This document shows, piece after piece, positions 25,103-34,094 of a stretch of DNA of 64,000 bases (the first letter of the stretch is position 1; every line of letters starts with the position of its first letter). The position numbers were made by a program, and so were the translations under genes. Below the pieces are notes generated by a model, which saw nothing but the letters and a program-made list of their open reading frames with translations, was not told the DNA's origin and searched no databases. The DNA comes from Cognatishimia coralii (lineage in GTDB: Bacteria; Pseudomonadota; Alphaproteobacteria; Rhodobacterales; Rhodobacteraceae). The stretch spans positions 744,001 to 808,000 of the forward strand of contig NZ_JBBGAZ010000001.1 of NCBI RefSeq assembly GCF_037478305.1, given 5' to 3'.

Positions 25103-25657
25103 ATGTCCTCTTACGAAACCTTGCCAGACAACCTTCCCACGCCTGTAGATGACGGCGCCTGTGCCCATCTTGTGGGCATGTCCTTGCCTGATCTGGATTT
25201 GCCAACCACCGGTGGCGGATCGGTCAACCTCTCTAAACTGCCGCGCAAAACAGTGGTCTATTGCTATCCTATGACCGGCGTGCCAGGCGTTGCACTTCCC
25301 GACGGTTGGGACGAGATACCCGGCGCACGCGGATGCACGCCACAATCCTGTTCCTTTCGCGATCACAACGCCGAGATCAATGCGCTTGGGGCCGATGTCT
25401 TTGGTCTCAGCACGCAGGACACGGCTTATCAGGAAGAAATGGCGGAGCGTCTCCACCTGCCCTTCCCAGTGATCAGCGACGACGGTTTCGCTTTGATCGA
25501 AGCGTTGAACCTTCCGACCTTCGAAGCCGACGGCAAACGCCTCACCAAACGCGTGACCTTTATTATTGATGCCGGCAAAATCACCGCCGTCCACTACCCG
25601 GTTTTCCCAAGCCATTCCGATCCAGAGTGGGTCATGGCACAGTTGAAAGAGGCCTAG
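25103..25657 (+). CDS. Peroxiredoxin of the BCP/PrxQ-like group
   Basis: A 184-aa thioredoxin-fold protein that probably reduces peroxides. The motif GARGCTPQSCSFRDH places a peroxidatic Cys at about 78 and a resolving Cys at about 83, the spacing used by BCP/PrxQ enzymes. The usual TPGCT is changed to ARGCT, and an insertion of about ten residues (GVPGVALPDGWDEIPGA) precedes it. AAGGAG six bases before the ATG at 25103 sets the start. It lies 57 bases after glmS and four bases before the PPOX gene. Confidence 0.88.
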   Translation: MSSYETLPDNLPTPVDDGACAHLVGMSLPDLDLPTTGGGSVNLSKLPRKTVVYCYPMTGVPGVALPDGWDEIPGARGCTPQSCSFRDHNAEINALGADVFGLSTQDTAYQEEMAERLHLPFPVISDDGFALIEALNLPTFEADGKRLTKRVTFIIDAGKITAVHYPVFPSHSDPEWVMAQLKEA

Positions 25658-25660
25658 CCG

Positions 25661-26203
25661 ATGGGTACGCAATATCCAGAACTGAGCGATGCGCATATCA
25701 AGTTCATCGGCCAACAGCACATCTTCTTCGTGGGGTCTGCTGCCACGGATGGGCGGGTGAATATTTCGCCCAAAGGCATGGACAGCCTGCGCGTCCTAGG
25801 CCCAAACCGCATCATCTGGCGCAACATGACCGGCAGCGGCAATGAAACCGCAGGCCATCTGGCAGAGGTCAACCGGATCACGCTCATGTGGTGCGGATTT
25901 GAGAAAGTGCCGATGATCCTGCGGGCCTATGGCACAGCGCGGACCTTGCATCCGAGGGATGAAGAGTTTGAGGGGTTCAATACCGATTTCCCGCCCTCGC
26001 CCGGCGCGCGTCAAATCTATGATGTGACCATTGAAATGGTCCAAAAATCATGCGGTTACGCGGTACCTTTCATGGACTATGCGGGCGATCGGGATGTCTT
26101 GAAAAAATGGGCCGAGGACAAAGGCCCCGATGGCGTTCAAACCTATTGGGAAGAGCGCAATCAGCAGACCATCGACGGCAAACCCACAGGGATCATCACG
26201 TGA
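25661..26203 (+). CDS. Pyridoxamine 5'-phosphate oxidase-like flavoprotein
   Basis: A 180-aa protein with the split-barrel FMN-binding fold. The N-terminal part HIFFVGSAATDGRVNISPKGMDSLRVLG, given here as a region at about residues 20-47, is typical of the PPOX-type general stress flavoproteins, as is the LMWCGFEKVPMILRAYG stretch. It is too different from PdxH to be called the vitamin B6 enzyme. It is read directly after the peroxiredoxin and overlaps the next gene by four bases (GTGA), so the three genes form a small stress-type operon by position. Confidence 0.85.
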   Translation: MGTQYPELSDAHIKFIGQQHIFFVGSAATDGRVNISPKGMDSLRVLGPNRIIWRNMTGSGNETAGHLAEVNRITLMWCGFEKVPMILRAYGTARTLHPRDEEFEGFNTDFPPSPGARQIYDVTIEMVQKSCGYAVPFMDYAGDRDVLKKWAEDKGPDGVQTYWEERNQQTIDGKPTGIIT

Positions 26204-26880
26204 CCTTAGACGAGGCAATCGCCGAACTGCGCGCCCATATCGAACCCGGACGTGCCGAGGGCATGGCCGCCTATCACAAACAGACCCGCGAGGTCTGGGG
26301 CATCCCGAACCCGGCCACCAATGACGTCACCAAAGGCTGGCGGCAGCGATTGACGGTAGAGGAACGGGTGCAGCTCGCCGCGGATCTGTGGCAGACCAAT
26401 ATCTTCGAAGCGCGACTTGCGGCCGCCAAAGTCCTGACCCAAGCGCGCATCAAACCTGATGACACGGGCGCGTGGGATCTGATCCAAAGCTGGGTACCCG
26501 ATTTTGACAGCTGGGCCATCGCCGATCACGCGTGTATGGCTGGACAGAAACGCCTTGTCGCAGACCCCACTCGCGTAGATCAGGTCGAGGCCTGGACGCA
26601 GTCAGACCACATGTGGTCCCGCCGCGCGGCGCTGGTGATCACCCTGCCCTGGACCAAACAGAACTTTCCGAAACCTGCCGAACTCGAGACCCGCGATCGC
26701 GTCCTTGGCTGGGCCGCAGGCTATGTCGCCGACCATGATTGGTTCATCCAAAAGGCGGTGGCTTGGTGGGTGCGAGACCTCTCCAGACACGACGCCGCTC
26801 GAAGCCGCGCCTTCCTGAACGCCCATGGCGAGAAAATGAAACCCTGGGCGCGCAAAGAAGCCGCACGTCATATGTCCTAA
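26200..26880 (+). CDS. DNA alkylation repair-like (AlkD-type HEAT repeat) protein
   Basis: A 226-aa helical protein starting with GTG (TLDEAIAELRAHIEPGRAEGM). The helix-repeat pattern, KGWRQRLTVEERVQLAADLW, the WAIADHACMAG helix and the RRAALVITLPW helix recall AlkD glycosylases, which remove N3- and N7-alkylated bases. The GTG at 26200 is fixed by its overlap with the preceding stop. The length is close to AlkD. A hairpin at 26902-26926 follows the stop. The activity is inferred from family likeness, not shown. Confidence 0.8.
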   Translation: MTLDEAIAELRAHIEPGRAEGMAAYHKQTREVWGIPNPATNDVTKGWRQRLTVEERVQLAADLWQTNIFEARLAAAKVLTQARIKPDDTGAWDLIQSWVPDFDSWAIADHACMAGQKRLVADPTRVDQVEAWTQSDHMWSRRAALVITLPWTKQNFPKPAELETRDRVLGWAAGYVADHDWFIQKAVAWWVRDLSRHDAARSRAFLNAHGEKMKPWARKEAARHMS

Positions 26881-26901
26881 ATCACGCCTCACGCGTCGGT
26901 G

Positions 26902-26926
26902 AAGCCCCTTGCAGCGCCAAGGGCTT
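26902..26926 (+). terminator. Hairpin between the AlkD-like gene and moaA
   Basis: AAGCCCCTTG and CAAGGGCTT pair with one bulged C and a 6-base loop. No T-run follows, so ending of transcription is uncertain. Confidence 0.35.
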
Positions 26927-26943
26927 AGGCATAGTTTGCAGGC

Positions 26944-27948
26944 ATGACAGCTCCGCTTATTGACCCATTCATGCGCCCGATCACCTATCTGCGTGTCTCT
27001 GTGACCGACAGATGTGATTTCCGCTGTGTCTATTGCATGGCCGAGGACATGACCTTTCTGCCCAAGCGCGACTTGCTGACGCTTGAGGAGTTGGACCGCA
27101 TGTGTTCGGCTTTCGTGGATCTGGGGGTCGAGAAACTGCGGATCACCGGTGGCGAGCCTTTGGTGCGCCGCGATATCATGACCTTCTTCAAAGGCATGTC
27201 GCGCCATCTGGACAGCGGTGCTTTGAAAGAACTGACGCTGACCACAAACGGCAGCCAATTGCACCGCTTTGCGGATGAGCTGGCGTCTTATGGCGTCAAA
27301 CGGATCAATATCTCTCTTGATACCATCGTGCCCGATAAATTCGCGGCGATCACCCGCTGGGGTAAGCTCGACAACGTGTTGCGCGGCATCGATGCGGCAC
27401 AAAATGCTGGCATGCGGGTTAAGATCAACGCCGTCGCGCTGAAGGACTTCAACGACAGCGAACTTTTCACCATCACCGAATGGTGCAAGTCGCGCGATAT
27501 GGATCTGACATGGATCGAAGTCATGCCAATGGGCGACCTCGGCAATGAGGACCGTCTGGGCCAATACTGGTCACTCGAAGACCTGCGTGGCCAGCTCGCC
27601 CAACAATATACGCTGACCGAACTGTCTGAACGCACCGGAGGCCCTGCCCGCTATGTGCGCCTTGAAGAAACTGGCCAAAAGATCGGCTTTATCACTCCGC
27701 TGACCCATAATTTCTGCGAAAGCTGCAATCGCGTGCGCCTGACCTGCACGGGTCAGCTCTATATGTGCCTTGGCCAAGAAGACATGGTGGACTTGCGCGC
27801 ACCTCTGCGGGCCTCAGAAAGCAACGGACCAGTCACCGACGCCATCCGCGATGCGATCAGCAAAAAGCCAAAGGGCCATGATTTCGACTATTCCCGTCAA
27901 CGCATCGACGGTCAGATGTCGCGCCACATGAGCCATACTGGCGGATGA
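26944..27948 (+). CDS. moaA: GTP 3',8-cyclase (molybdenum cofactor biosynthesis)
   Basis: Radical SAM enzyme (334 aa) that starts molybdopterin synthesis from GTP. The N-terminal cluster motif is CDFRCVYC (Cys24, 28, 31), the SAM motif GGEP lies at about residue 74, and the C-terminal second [4Fe-4S] site is CESCNRVRLTCTG plus CLG. The chain ends in the required Gly-Gly (SHTGG). No moaC or moaE lies nearby. The stop overlaps the waaA start as ATGA. Confidence 0.97.
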   Translation: MTAPLIDPFMRPITYLRVSVTDRCDFRCVYCMAEDMTFLPKRDLLTLEELDRMCSAFVDLGVEKLRITGGEPLVRRDIMTFFKGMSRHLDSGALKELTLTTNGSQLHRFADELASYGVKRINISLDTIVPDKFAAITRWGKLDNVLRGIDAAQNAGMRVKINAVALKDFNDSELFTITEWCKSRDMDLTWIEVMPMGDLGNEDRLGQYWSLEDLRGQLAQQYTLTELSERTGGPARYVRLEETGQKIGFITPLTHNFCESCNRVRLTCTGQLYMCLGQEDMVDLRAPLRASESNGPVTDAIRDAISKKPKGHDFDYSRQRIDGQMSRHMSHTGG

Positions 27949-29243
27949 AGACGGACCAAGAGGCCGCGCCGCTCCCGACGCTCTACCGGCTTTACACGGT
28001 AGGCGCGCAAATGGCGTCACCGATCCTGGATCGTATGCAGCGCAAGAAACTACAGAAGGCAGGTGTTGTGAAAGCCCGCCTGAACGAGCCCGCGGGCTTT
28101 GCCAGTGTTAAGCGTCCACTGGGTCGGCTTTTGTGGATCCACGCGGTGTCTGTTGGGGAAACCCTGTCGATTTTGGACGTTCTAAAAGAGCTGCGCGCAC
28201 AGGCGCCTCGGATGACCGTGCTTTTGACGACCACCACGACGACATCAGCCGAACTCGCGGCGAAACGGCTGCCTGAAGGCTGCATCCACCAATTTGCGCC
28301 GCTCGACACTCCAGCGGCCACCAAACGTTTTCTGGAGCATTGGCAGCCTGACCTCGTGACATTTGTCGAAAGCGAAATCTGGCCGCATCAGATCGTGAGC
28401 GTGCATGACGCCGAAATTCCTCTGGCGCTGATCAATGCGCGGCTTTCGGCAAAATCCCTTGCGTCATGGGCCAAACGGAGCGACCTCGCGCGAGCGCTGT
28501 TTGGACGGTTTACCTTGATACTGAGCCAAACCGATCCGGTGCGCGACGGTTTGCGGGCGTTCGTGCAAGAGCCATGGAAAGTCGTCACCTCAGGAGACCT
28601 TAAGAAATCCTCAGATCCCCTTCCGGTCGATGATCTTGAAAAGGCCCGACTGGCCCGCGCAATTGGCGACCGCTCGTTCTGGCTCGCAAGCTCGACCCAT
28701 GAGGGTGAAGAAGAATTGATGAGCGGGGCCCATCGGCAATTCGTGGCGCAGCATGAAAACGGTTTGATGATCCTTCTGCCTCGCCACCCTGAGCGCGGCG
28801 AAGAGCTGGCCGAGGCATTACGCGCAGAAGGTTGGACCCTCGCGCAACGCAGCAAGGGCGAGCCCATTACCGACGATACTCAGATCTATCTGGCCGATAC
28901 GTTAGGCGAGACGGGCCTGTTTTACAGCCTCACGGATCTGGTTTTCGTGGGTGGCTCTTTCGTGCCTGTCGGCGGGCATAACCCTTACGAGCCCGCCCAT
29001 ATGGGCTGTGCCATCCTGCACGGCCCACTTTATGCGAATTTCGCGCAGGCCTACGCGGATATGGCCGAGCAAGAGGCCAGCCTTGAGGTCGCGGATGCGG
29101 ATGCCCTAGGCCAAGCGCTTTGTGATCTGTGGGGTAATGACGAAGTCGAGCTTTTGCAGGCCAATGCCAAATTCTACATCGAAGCAAGCCGGAATATCCG
29201 TAAGGACGTGGCAGGCCATCTGCTGGCGCTGATTGATACCTAG
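27945..29243 (+). CDS. waaA: 3-deoxy-D-manno-octulosonic acid transferase
   Basis: Adds Kdo to lipid A precursors at the inner membrane. The 432-aa GT-B protein has the acceptor-domain segment LLWIHAVSVGETLS, the FVESEIWPH motif and the donor-site block GGHNPYEPAHMG near residue 345. The N-terminus YRLYTVGAQMASPIL is less hydrophobic than in many WaaA proteins. It is coupled to moaA by ATGA, which is likely chance of packing. Its TAG stop shares a CTAG with the stop of the convergent DUF3422 gene. Confidence 0.93.
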   Translation: MKTDQEAAPLPTLYRLYTVGAQMASPILDRMQRKKLQKAGVVKARLNEPAGFASVKRPLGRLLWIHAVSVGETLSILDVLKELRAQAPRMTVLLTTTTTTSAELAAKRLPEGCIHQFAPLDTPAATKRFLEHWQPDLVTFVESEIWPHQIVSVHDAEIPLALINARLSAKSLASWAKRSDLARALFGRFTLILSQTDPVRDGLRAFVQEPWKVVTSGDLKKSSDPLPVDDLEKARLARAIGDRSFWLASSTHEGEEELMSGAHRQFVAQHENGLMILLPRHPERGEELAEALRAEGWTLAQRSKGEPITDDTQIYLADTLGETGLFYSLTDLVFVGGSFVPVGGHNPYEPAHMGCAILHGPLYANFAQAYADMAEQEASLEVADADALGQALCDLWGNDEVELLQANAKFYIEASRNIRKDVAGHLLALIDT

Positions 29244-30517
29244 TGCAGCCGTGATTTGATCCGGCGGATCAGATACCAGACCAAGCCGATCACCGGCAGG
29301 GTCAGCCCCGCGATCAACACGCTTTTGGATATCCCAAACACGCCAGCCAGCGGCATGAACAAATAGCCCGCGAGCGACACCGCGTAATAGCTGATCGCCA
29401 CTACCGAGAGCCCTTCGACCGTCTCTTGCAACCGCAACGCCAGATGCGCGCGTTTGTCCATGCTGGCCAAGAGCTCTTGGTTCTGTTCCGAGCGCGCCAC
29501 ATCGACCTTCGTCCGCAACAACTCACTGGCACGGATGGAGCGATCTGCCAGTTGGTTCAGCCGGTCTTGCGAGGCTTCAATCGTGCGCATCGCCGGATCA
29601 AAGCGGCGCATCATGAACTCGCCAAAGCTTTGACGCGCCATGAAAGGCGTCTCGCGCAGGACGTCGATCCGCTGCTTCACAATCGCGGAATAGGCCTTGG
29701 TCGCACCAAACCGATAGGACGAGCGGGCAATCGCGGCCTCAAGCTCCTGAGAGATACTGAGCAACCCGTCCAGCGTCTTCTCCGCCTCGGCATTGCCTGT
29801 CATGTCATCCATGAGCCGCGTCAGCTCGACCTCAATCTGGCCTGTCCGCCCTGCCATATCCCGCGCACGAAAGAACCCGAGCATCGACATGGCTTTGTAG
29901 GTCTCGATCTCGCAGATCCGCTGGGTGACCCGCCCGATCCGTCCAGGACCGCAGTCCTTTTTGGGAAAGATCGCAAAGCGCAAGTGGCCGGCGGGATCGA
30001 CACGGAAATCGCCTGCAACGACGGCGGATTCATCCAGAACATAGCTGCAGGCCATGCTTTCCGGCACGAACCATTCACGCATGTTATTCAGAACATCCTC
30101 ATCCTTGCCCTTTTCCTCAACGCGAATAAGCGCAGAGGTCACGCGCACGCCGGGTGCCTCTTGCAGCCAGTCATGCGGGAACACCTCAAAGGCAGCAGGG
30201 TCAAAGGGGCGATCCGTCAGGCCTTCGGAAAAGATCGTATAAGTGACGAACTCGGTGTGTTGCTCCCACTTGATATTATGCTTGCCGATCGTGCCGGAAT
30301 AATGCGTTGCCCCGGGCTGTGGATGCGGTGCGCCATATCGATCCAGCAGAGCGATCAAATGCGCCAGATCCCCATCGCGATCCCGCCCTGCGGCTTGATC
30401 TTCTTTCTTGATCGCCAGGAACGCAACGGTCGCCGGAGCGTTGAAAGACGGGAACGGGCGCGCATGCAGCTCGTTGGCGAGCTTAAATCGCAGGGGGTGA
30501 TCAGTGATTGGGGTCAT
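29240..30517 (-). CDS. DUF3422-family membrane protein
   Basis: A 425-aa protein. A long soluble part contains the family stretch HPLRFKLANELHARPFP at the N-terminus and a predicted coiled region (about 290-360). The C-terminus has two hydrophobic segments (VVAISYYAVSLAGYLFMPLAG and SVLIAGLTLPVIGLVWYLI), the arrangement known for DUF3422. The function is unknown. The ATG at 30517 is preceded by CGGAG; an upstream codon 14 residues earlier lacks a site. The stop shares CTAG with waaA. A promoter is visible at 30539-30567. Confidence 0.85.
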   Translation of the reverse strand: MTPITDHPLRFKLANELHARPFPSFNAPATVAFLAIKKEDQAAGRDRDGDLAHLIALLDRYGAPHPQPGATHYSGTIGKHNIKWEQHTEFVTYTIFSEGLTDRPFDPAAFEVFPHDWLQEAPGVRVTSALIRVEEKGKDEDVLNNMREWFVPESMACSYVLDESAVVAGDFRVDPAGHLRFAIFPKKDCGPGRIGRVTQRICEIETYKAMSMLGFFRARDMAGRTGQIEVELTRLMDDMTGNAEAEKTLDGLLSISQELEAAIARSSYRFGATKAYSAIVKQRIDVLRETPFMARQSFGEFMMRRFDPAMRTIEASQDRLNQLADRSIRASELLRTKVDVARSEQNQELLASMDKRAHLALRLQETVEGLSVVAISYYAVSLAGYLFMPLAGVFGISKSVLIAGLTLPVIGLVWYLIRRIKSRLH

Positions 30518-30538
30518 GCGCGGTCTCCGTTTGAGCGC

Positions 30539-30567
30539 AACATGGCGGAAATACCCCAAAAGGTCAA
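30539..30567 (-). promoter_or_regulatory. Candidate promoter of the DUF3422 gene
   Basis: TTGACC (30562-30567) and CATGTT (30539-30544) on the minus strand, separated by 17 bases. The leader would be about 15-20 bases long. Confidence 0.5.
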
Positions 30568-30625
30568 TATTTTGTTTTAATTCAATAACTTACCAGAATG
30601 CAATGGTATACACATGCCCTTCAGA

Positions 30626-30671
30626 CGGAATCTTTCAAAGTTTCCGAATTCGATTTCTTTTAAAGAAATCG
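30626..30671. repeat. Twin-palindrome repeat, copy A
   Basis: Two 21-bp palindromes, each with 10-bp arms and a single central base, separated by 4 bases. The first has arms CGGAATCTTT / AAAGTTTCCG (one mismatch); the second has arms CGATTTCTTT / AAAGAAATCG (perfect). A copy of the same build lies at 49816-49861 with 39 of 46 bases equal. It sits past the pntB terminator. Confidence 0.75.
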
Positions 30672-30685
30672 GTCACTTGCAGCAA

Positions 30686-30713
30686 AAAAGGGCGCCCCGT
30701 CGGACGCCCTTTT
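30686..30713 (-). terminator. Intrinsic terminator of pntAB
   Basis: A perfect 9-bp stem, AAAAGGGCG / CGCCCTTTT, with a 10-base loop, 19 bases past the pntB stop. On the minus strand it is followed by a run of T. Confidence 0.85.
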
Positions 30714-30732
30714 CTAAGTCATCTGTGATCGC

Positions 30733-32166
30733 TTACTGGATCATCGTCAACAGCGTATCCAGGGACGCTTTCGCATCGCCATAGAACATGCGTGTATTTT
30801 CCTTGTAGAACAGCGGGTTTTCGATACCGGAGTACCCGGTGCCCTGACCACGCTTGGAGACAAACACCTGCTTGGCTTTCCAGCATTCCAGAACCGGCAT
30901 GCCCGCGATTGGGGAGTTTGGATCCTCTTGCGCCGCTGGGTTCACGATGTCGTTGGAGCCAATGACAATCGCCACATCGGTCTCTGGGAAATCATCATTG
31001 ATCTCGTCCATCTCCATCACGATGTCATAGGGCACTTTGGCTTCTGCCAAGAGCACGTTCATGTGGCCCGGCAGACGCCCCGCAACAGGGTGGATCGCAA
31101 AGCGCACCTCTTTGCCCTTCGCGCGCAGACGACGGGTCAGCTCCGCCACATTTTGCTGCGCCTGAGCCACCGCCATGCCATAGCCTGGGATGATGATCAC
31201 AGAGTCTGCTTCATCCAGCGCGGTCGCCACACCTTCGGCGTCAATCGCGATCTGCTCGCCTTCGACTTCCATCGCAGGACCTGCCGCCCCACCAAAGCCG
31301 CCGAGGATCACACTCACGAAGGAGCGGTTCATCGCCTTACACATGATGTAGCTGAGGATCGCACCAGAAGACCCCACCAGCGCGCCCACAACGATCAGAA
31401 GGTCGTTGCCAAGGCTGAAGCCAATCGCCGCAGCCGCCCAGCCGGAATAGCTGTTCAACATAGACACAACGACCGGCATATCCGCGCCACCAATACCCAT
31501 GATCAGGTGATAGCCGATAAACAGCGCCATCAGGGTCAGGATATAAAGCGGCAGAACGTTGCCGGAGTTCAGATACATGACCAGCGCGATCACAGAGATC
31601 GCTGCTGCCGCTGCGTTCAGCATGTGACCACCCGGCAGTTTGGTCGCCGCAGAGGTCACGCGACCAGAGAGCTTGCCATAGGCAATCACAGAGCCTGTGA
31701 AGGTCACAGCACCAATCCAGATCCCCAAGGCTGCCTCGACCCGCAGGATGTTGATCTCGACCGCGTCTTTCTTGGCGAGCAGCGCCGCGAAACCTTCGAG
31801 AGATTTCTTTTCAGCCGCATCCATGCCCATGACATTGATCAGCTCGAAATGCGCGTTAAAGCCCACAAAGACCGCCGCCAGACCGACCAGCGCGTGCATA
31901 CCCGCCACCAGTTCCGGCATCTGGGTCATCTCGACCTTAGAGGCCAGCTGATAGCCGATCAGACCACCCGCCGCGATCAGAACGACCGAGAGCCACCAGA
32001 GGCCCGCACCCGGACCGATCAGCGTTGCGAAGACCGCCAGCGCCATGCCGACGATACCGTACCATACTGCGCGTTTCGCGCTTTCTTGTCCGCTCAGACC
32101 ACCCAAAGACAGGATGAAGAGAACGGCTGCGACCACGTAAGCCGCTGTAGTGAAACCGAATTCCAT
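30733..32166 (-). CDS. pntB: NAD(P) transhydrogenase subunit beta
   Basis: Membrane subunit of proton-translocating transhydrogenase (477 aa), which makes NADPH from NADH using the proton gradient. About eight to nine hydrophobic segments fill residues 1-260. The C-terminal NADP(H)-binding domain has IIPGYGMAVAQAQQN, the GRLPGHMNVLLAEA loop and IGSNDIVNPAAQEDP. It lies 13 bases after pntA, and a clear terminator follows its stop. Confidence 0.97.
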   Translation of the reverse strand: MEFGFTTAAYVVAAVLFILSLGGLSGQESAKRAVWYGIVGMALAVFATLIGPGAGLWWLSVVLIAAGGLIGYQLASKVEMTQMPELVAGMHALVGLAAVFVGFNAHFELINVMGMDAAEKKSLEGFAALLAKKDAVEINILRVEAALGIWIGAVTFTGSVIAYGKLSGRVTSAATKLPGGHMLNAAAAAISVIALVMYLNSGNVLPLYILTLMALFIGYHLIMGIGGADMPVVVSMLNSYSGWAAAAIGFSLGNDLLIVVGALVGSSGAILSYIMCKAMNRSFVSVILGGFGGAAGPAMEVEGEQIAIDAEGVATALDEADSVIIIPGYGMAVAQAQQNVAELTRRLRAKGKEVRFAIHPVAGRLPGHMNVLLAEAKVPYDIVMEMDEINDDFPETDVAIVIGSNDIVNPAAQEDPNSPIAGMPVLECWKAKQVFVSKRGQGTGYSGIENPLFYKENTRMFYGDAKASLDTLLTMIQ

Positions 32167-32179
32167 TGATCTCTATTCC

Positions 32180-33751
32180 TTAGGATTTCTGGAACATGGC
32201 GAGCATGCGCCGTGTCACGAGGAAGCCGCCAAAGATGTTGATCCCGGCCATAAAGACCGAAGCGGCAGCAAGGATGATCACCAGACCCGAGCTTGAGCCG
32301 ATTTGCATCAGCGCGCCCAGAATGATGATCGAAGAGATCGCGTTGGTCACAGCCATCAAAGGCGTGTGCAGGGAATGCGAGACGTTCCAGATGACCTGAA
32401 AGCCGACAAAGACCGCCAGAACAAAAACGATAAAGTGCTGCATAAAGCTTGCAGGCGCCACAAGGCCCACGCCCAGCATCAGCGCGCCACCGACCGCAAG
32501 CAAAGTCACCTGCTGACGGGTCTGTGCTTTAAACGCCGCAGCCTCTTCGGCTTTGATCTCTTCCGGGGTCTTTTCTTTGACCTCAGGTTTCTTCTGCGCC
32601 GCAATCGCAGCCACTTTTGGCGGTGGCGGCGGGAAGGTGATTTCGCCTTCAAAGGTCACGGTCGCGCCACGGATCACGTCGTCTTCCATGTCGTGAATGA
32701 CTTGACCGTCCTTCTCAGGGGTCAAGTCAGCCATCATGTGACGGATGTTGGTCGCATACAAAGTCGAGGACTGAGCCGCCATGCGCGATGGGAAGTCGGT
32801 ATAGCCGATGATGGTCACGCCATTGTCGGTCACGATCTTCTCGTCAGCGACGGTCAGTTTACAGTTACCGCCCTTCTCTGCCGCAAGGTCGACGATCACA
32901 GAGCCGGGCTTCATCGCGGCGACCATGTCTTCGGTCCACAGCTCTGGTGCCTCGCGGTTCGGGATCAGCGCGGTGGTGATCACGATGTCAACTTCTGGCG
33001 CGAGTTCACGGAACTTCGCCAGCTGCGCTTCGCGGAACTCAGGGGAAGACACAGAGGCATAGCCGCCGGTTGCCGCTCCGTCCTGCTGTTCTTCTTCGAA
33101 ATCCAGATAGACGAACTCTGCGCCCATGGATTCGACTTGCTCGGCCACTTCTGGACGCACGTCGAACGCATAAGTGATCGCACCCAGCGAGGTCGATGTG
33201 CCGATCGCCGCAAGGCCCGCAACGCCTGCACCGACAACCAGAACCTTCGCCGGAGGCACCTTACCCGCCGCTGTGATCTGGCCGGTGAAGAAGCGACCAA
33301 AATTGTTACCCGCTTCGATGACTGCGCGATAACCCGCGATATTCGCCATCGAGGACAGTGCGTCCATTTTCTGAGCACGCGAAATACGTGGCACCATTTC
33401 CATCGCGATCACATTCGCGCCTTTGGATTTCGCCAGCTCCATACCCGCTTCATTGGCGGCAGGGTTAAAGAAGGAAATCAGCGTCTTTCCTTTGGTCAGA
33501 CGCTTAAGCTCTACTTCTTCAGGCTGGCGGACTTTAGCGACGATATCGCACGCTTTCCACAGTGCTGCTGCAGTGCCGATGACCTCGACACCTGCCTCTT
33601 TATAAGCGTCATCCGAAAAACCAGCCGCAGCGCCGGCCCCTTTTTCAATCGCGCACTCATAACCCAATTTGATCAGCTGCAAAGCTGACGCCGGCGTCAT
33701 CGCAACACGCGATTCCCCCGCAAAGATCTCCTTCGGAGTTCCGATTTTCAC
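32180..33751 (-). CDS. pntA: NAD(P) transhydrogenase subunit alpha
   Basis: A 523-aa subunit that binds NAD(H). The N-terminal part is related to alanine dehydrogenase (IGTPKEIFAGESRVAMTP, then the VLVVGAGVAGLAAIGTSTSLGA nucleotide loop near residue 175). The C-terminal part (from about 420) has four membrane segments, including FGGFLVTRRMLAMF at the end. It is one fused protein, as in E. coli, not split into PntAA and PntAB as in Rhodospirillum. The start is a GTG with GGAG nine bases upstream. Confidence 0.96.
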   Translation of the reverse strand: MKIGTPKEIFAGESRVAMTPASALQLIKLGYECAIEKGAGAAAGFSDDAYKEAGVEVIGTAAALWKACDIVAKVRQPEEVELKRLTKGKTLISFFNPAANEAGMELAKSKGANVIAMEMVPRISRAQKMDALSSMANIAGYRAVIEAGNNFGRFFTGQITAAGKVPPAKVLVVGAGVAGLAAIGTSTSLGAITYAFDVRPEVAEQVESMGAEFVYLDFEEEQQDGAATGGYASVSSPEFREAQLAKFRELAPEVDIVITTALIPNREAPELWTEDMVAAMKPGSVIVDLAAEKGGNCKLTVADEKIVTDNGVTIIGYTDFPSRMAAQSSTLYATNIRHMMADLTPEKDGQVIHDMEDDVIRGATVTFEGEITFPPPPPKVAAIAAQKKPEVKEKTPEEIKAEEAAAFKAQTRQQVTLLAVGGALMLGVGLVAPASFMQHFIVFVLAVFVGFQVIWNVSHSLHTPLMAVTNAISSIIILGALMQIGSSSGLVIILAAASVFMAGINIFGGFLVTRRMLAMFQKS

Positions 33752-34094
33752 GTCTAATGTCTCCTCACCTAACGGTGTTTATGCTTCTCAACCCAAGAAC
33801 CGAGATCCGTTTACTTGCAAAACCCCTGTCTCACAAGGCTTTGACGGGCCCGTAGGGAGTAATACGCATGTGAGCGCTAAACTACGCATGCGACATTTCA
33901 CCCGCAGGACACGACAAAAATCTAAATTTTCAGGGTCACGTTCCCACTTCGATTGCTAATATATGAAAACCTTTAGGCCACATAGCGTAATATTTGCACC
34001 CGCAGAACGACGTCACGGCAATTACGCTGCGATGCAGCGATTTTCTAGCATATTCACCCAATGTAAACTTGGGATTGCGTGAGGAAAAGTTGGG
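33752..34094. other. Gene-free stretch between pntA and the TetR gene
   Basis: Holds no credible gene. An inverted repeat CGCTGC / GCAGCG with a 3-base loop at 34025-34039 could end transcription of the TetR gene weakly. The pntA promoter should be here, but I find no convincing -35/-10 pair. Confidence 0.6.

Noticed and set aside
26881..26943. Molybdenum-cofactor riboswitch before moaA
   Set aside because: Only 63 bases are available and they contain a single simple hairpin, too little for that riboswitch.
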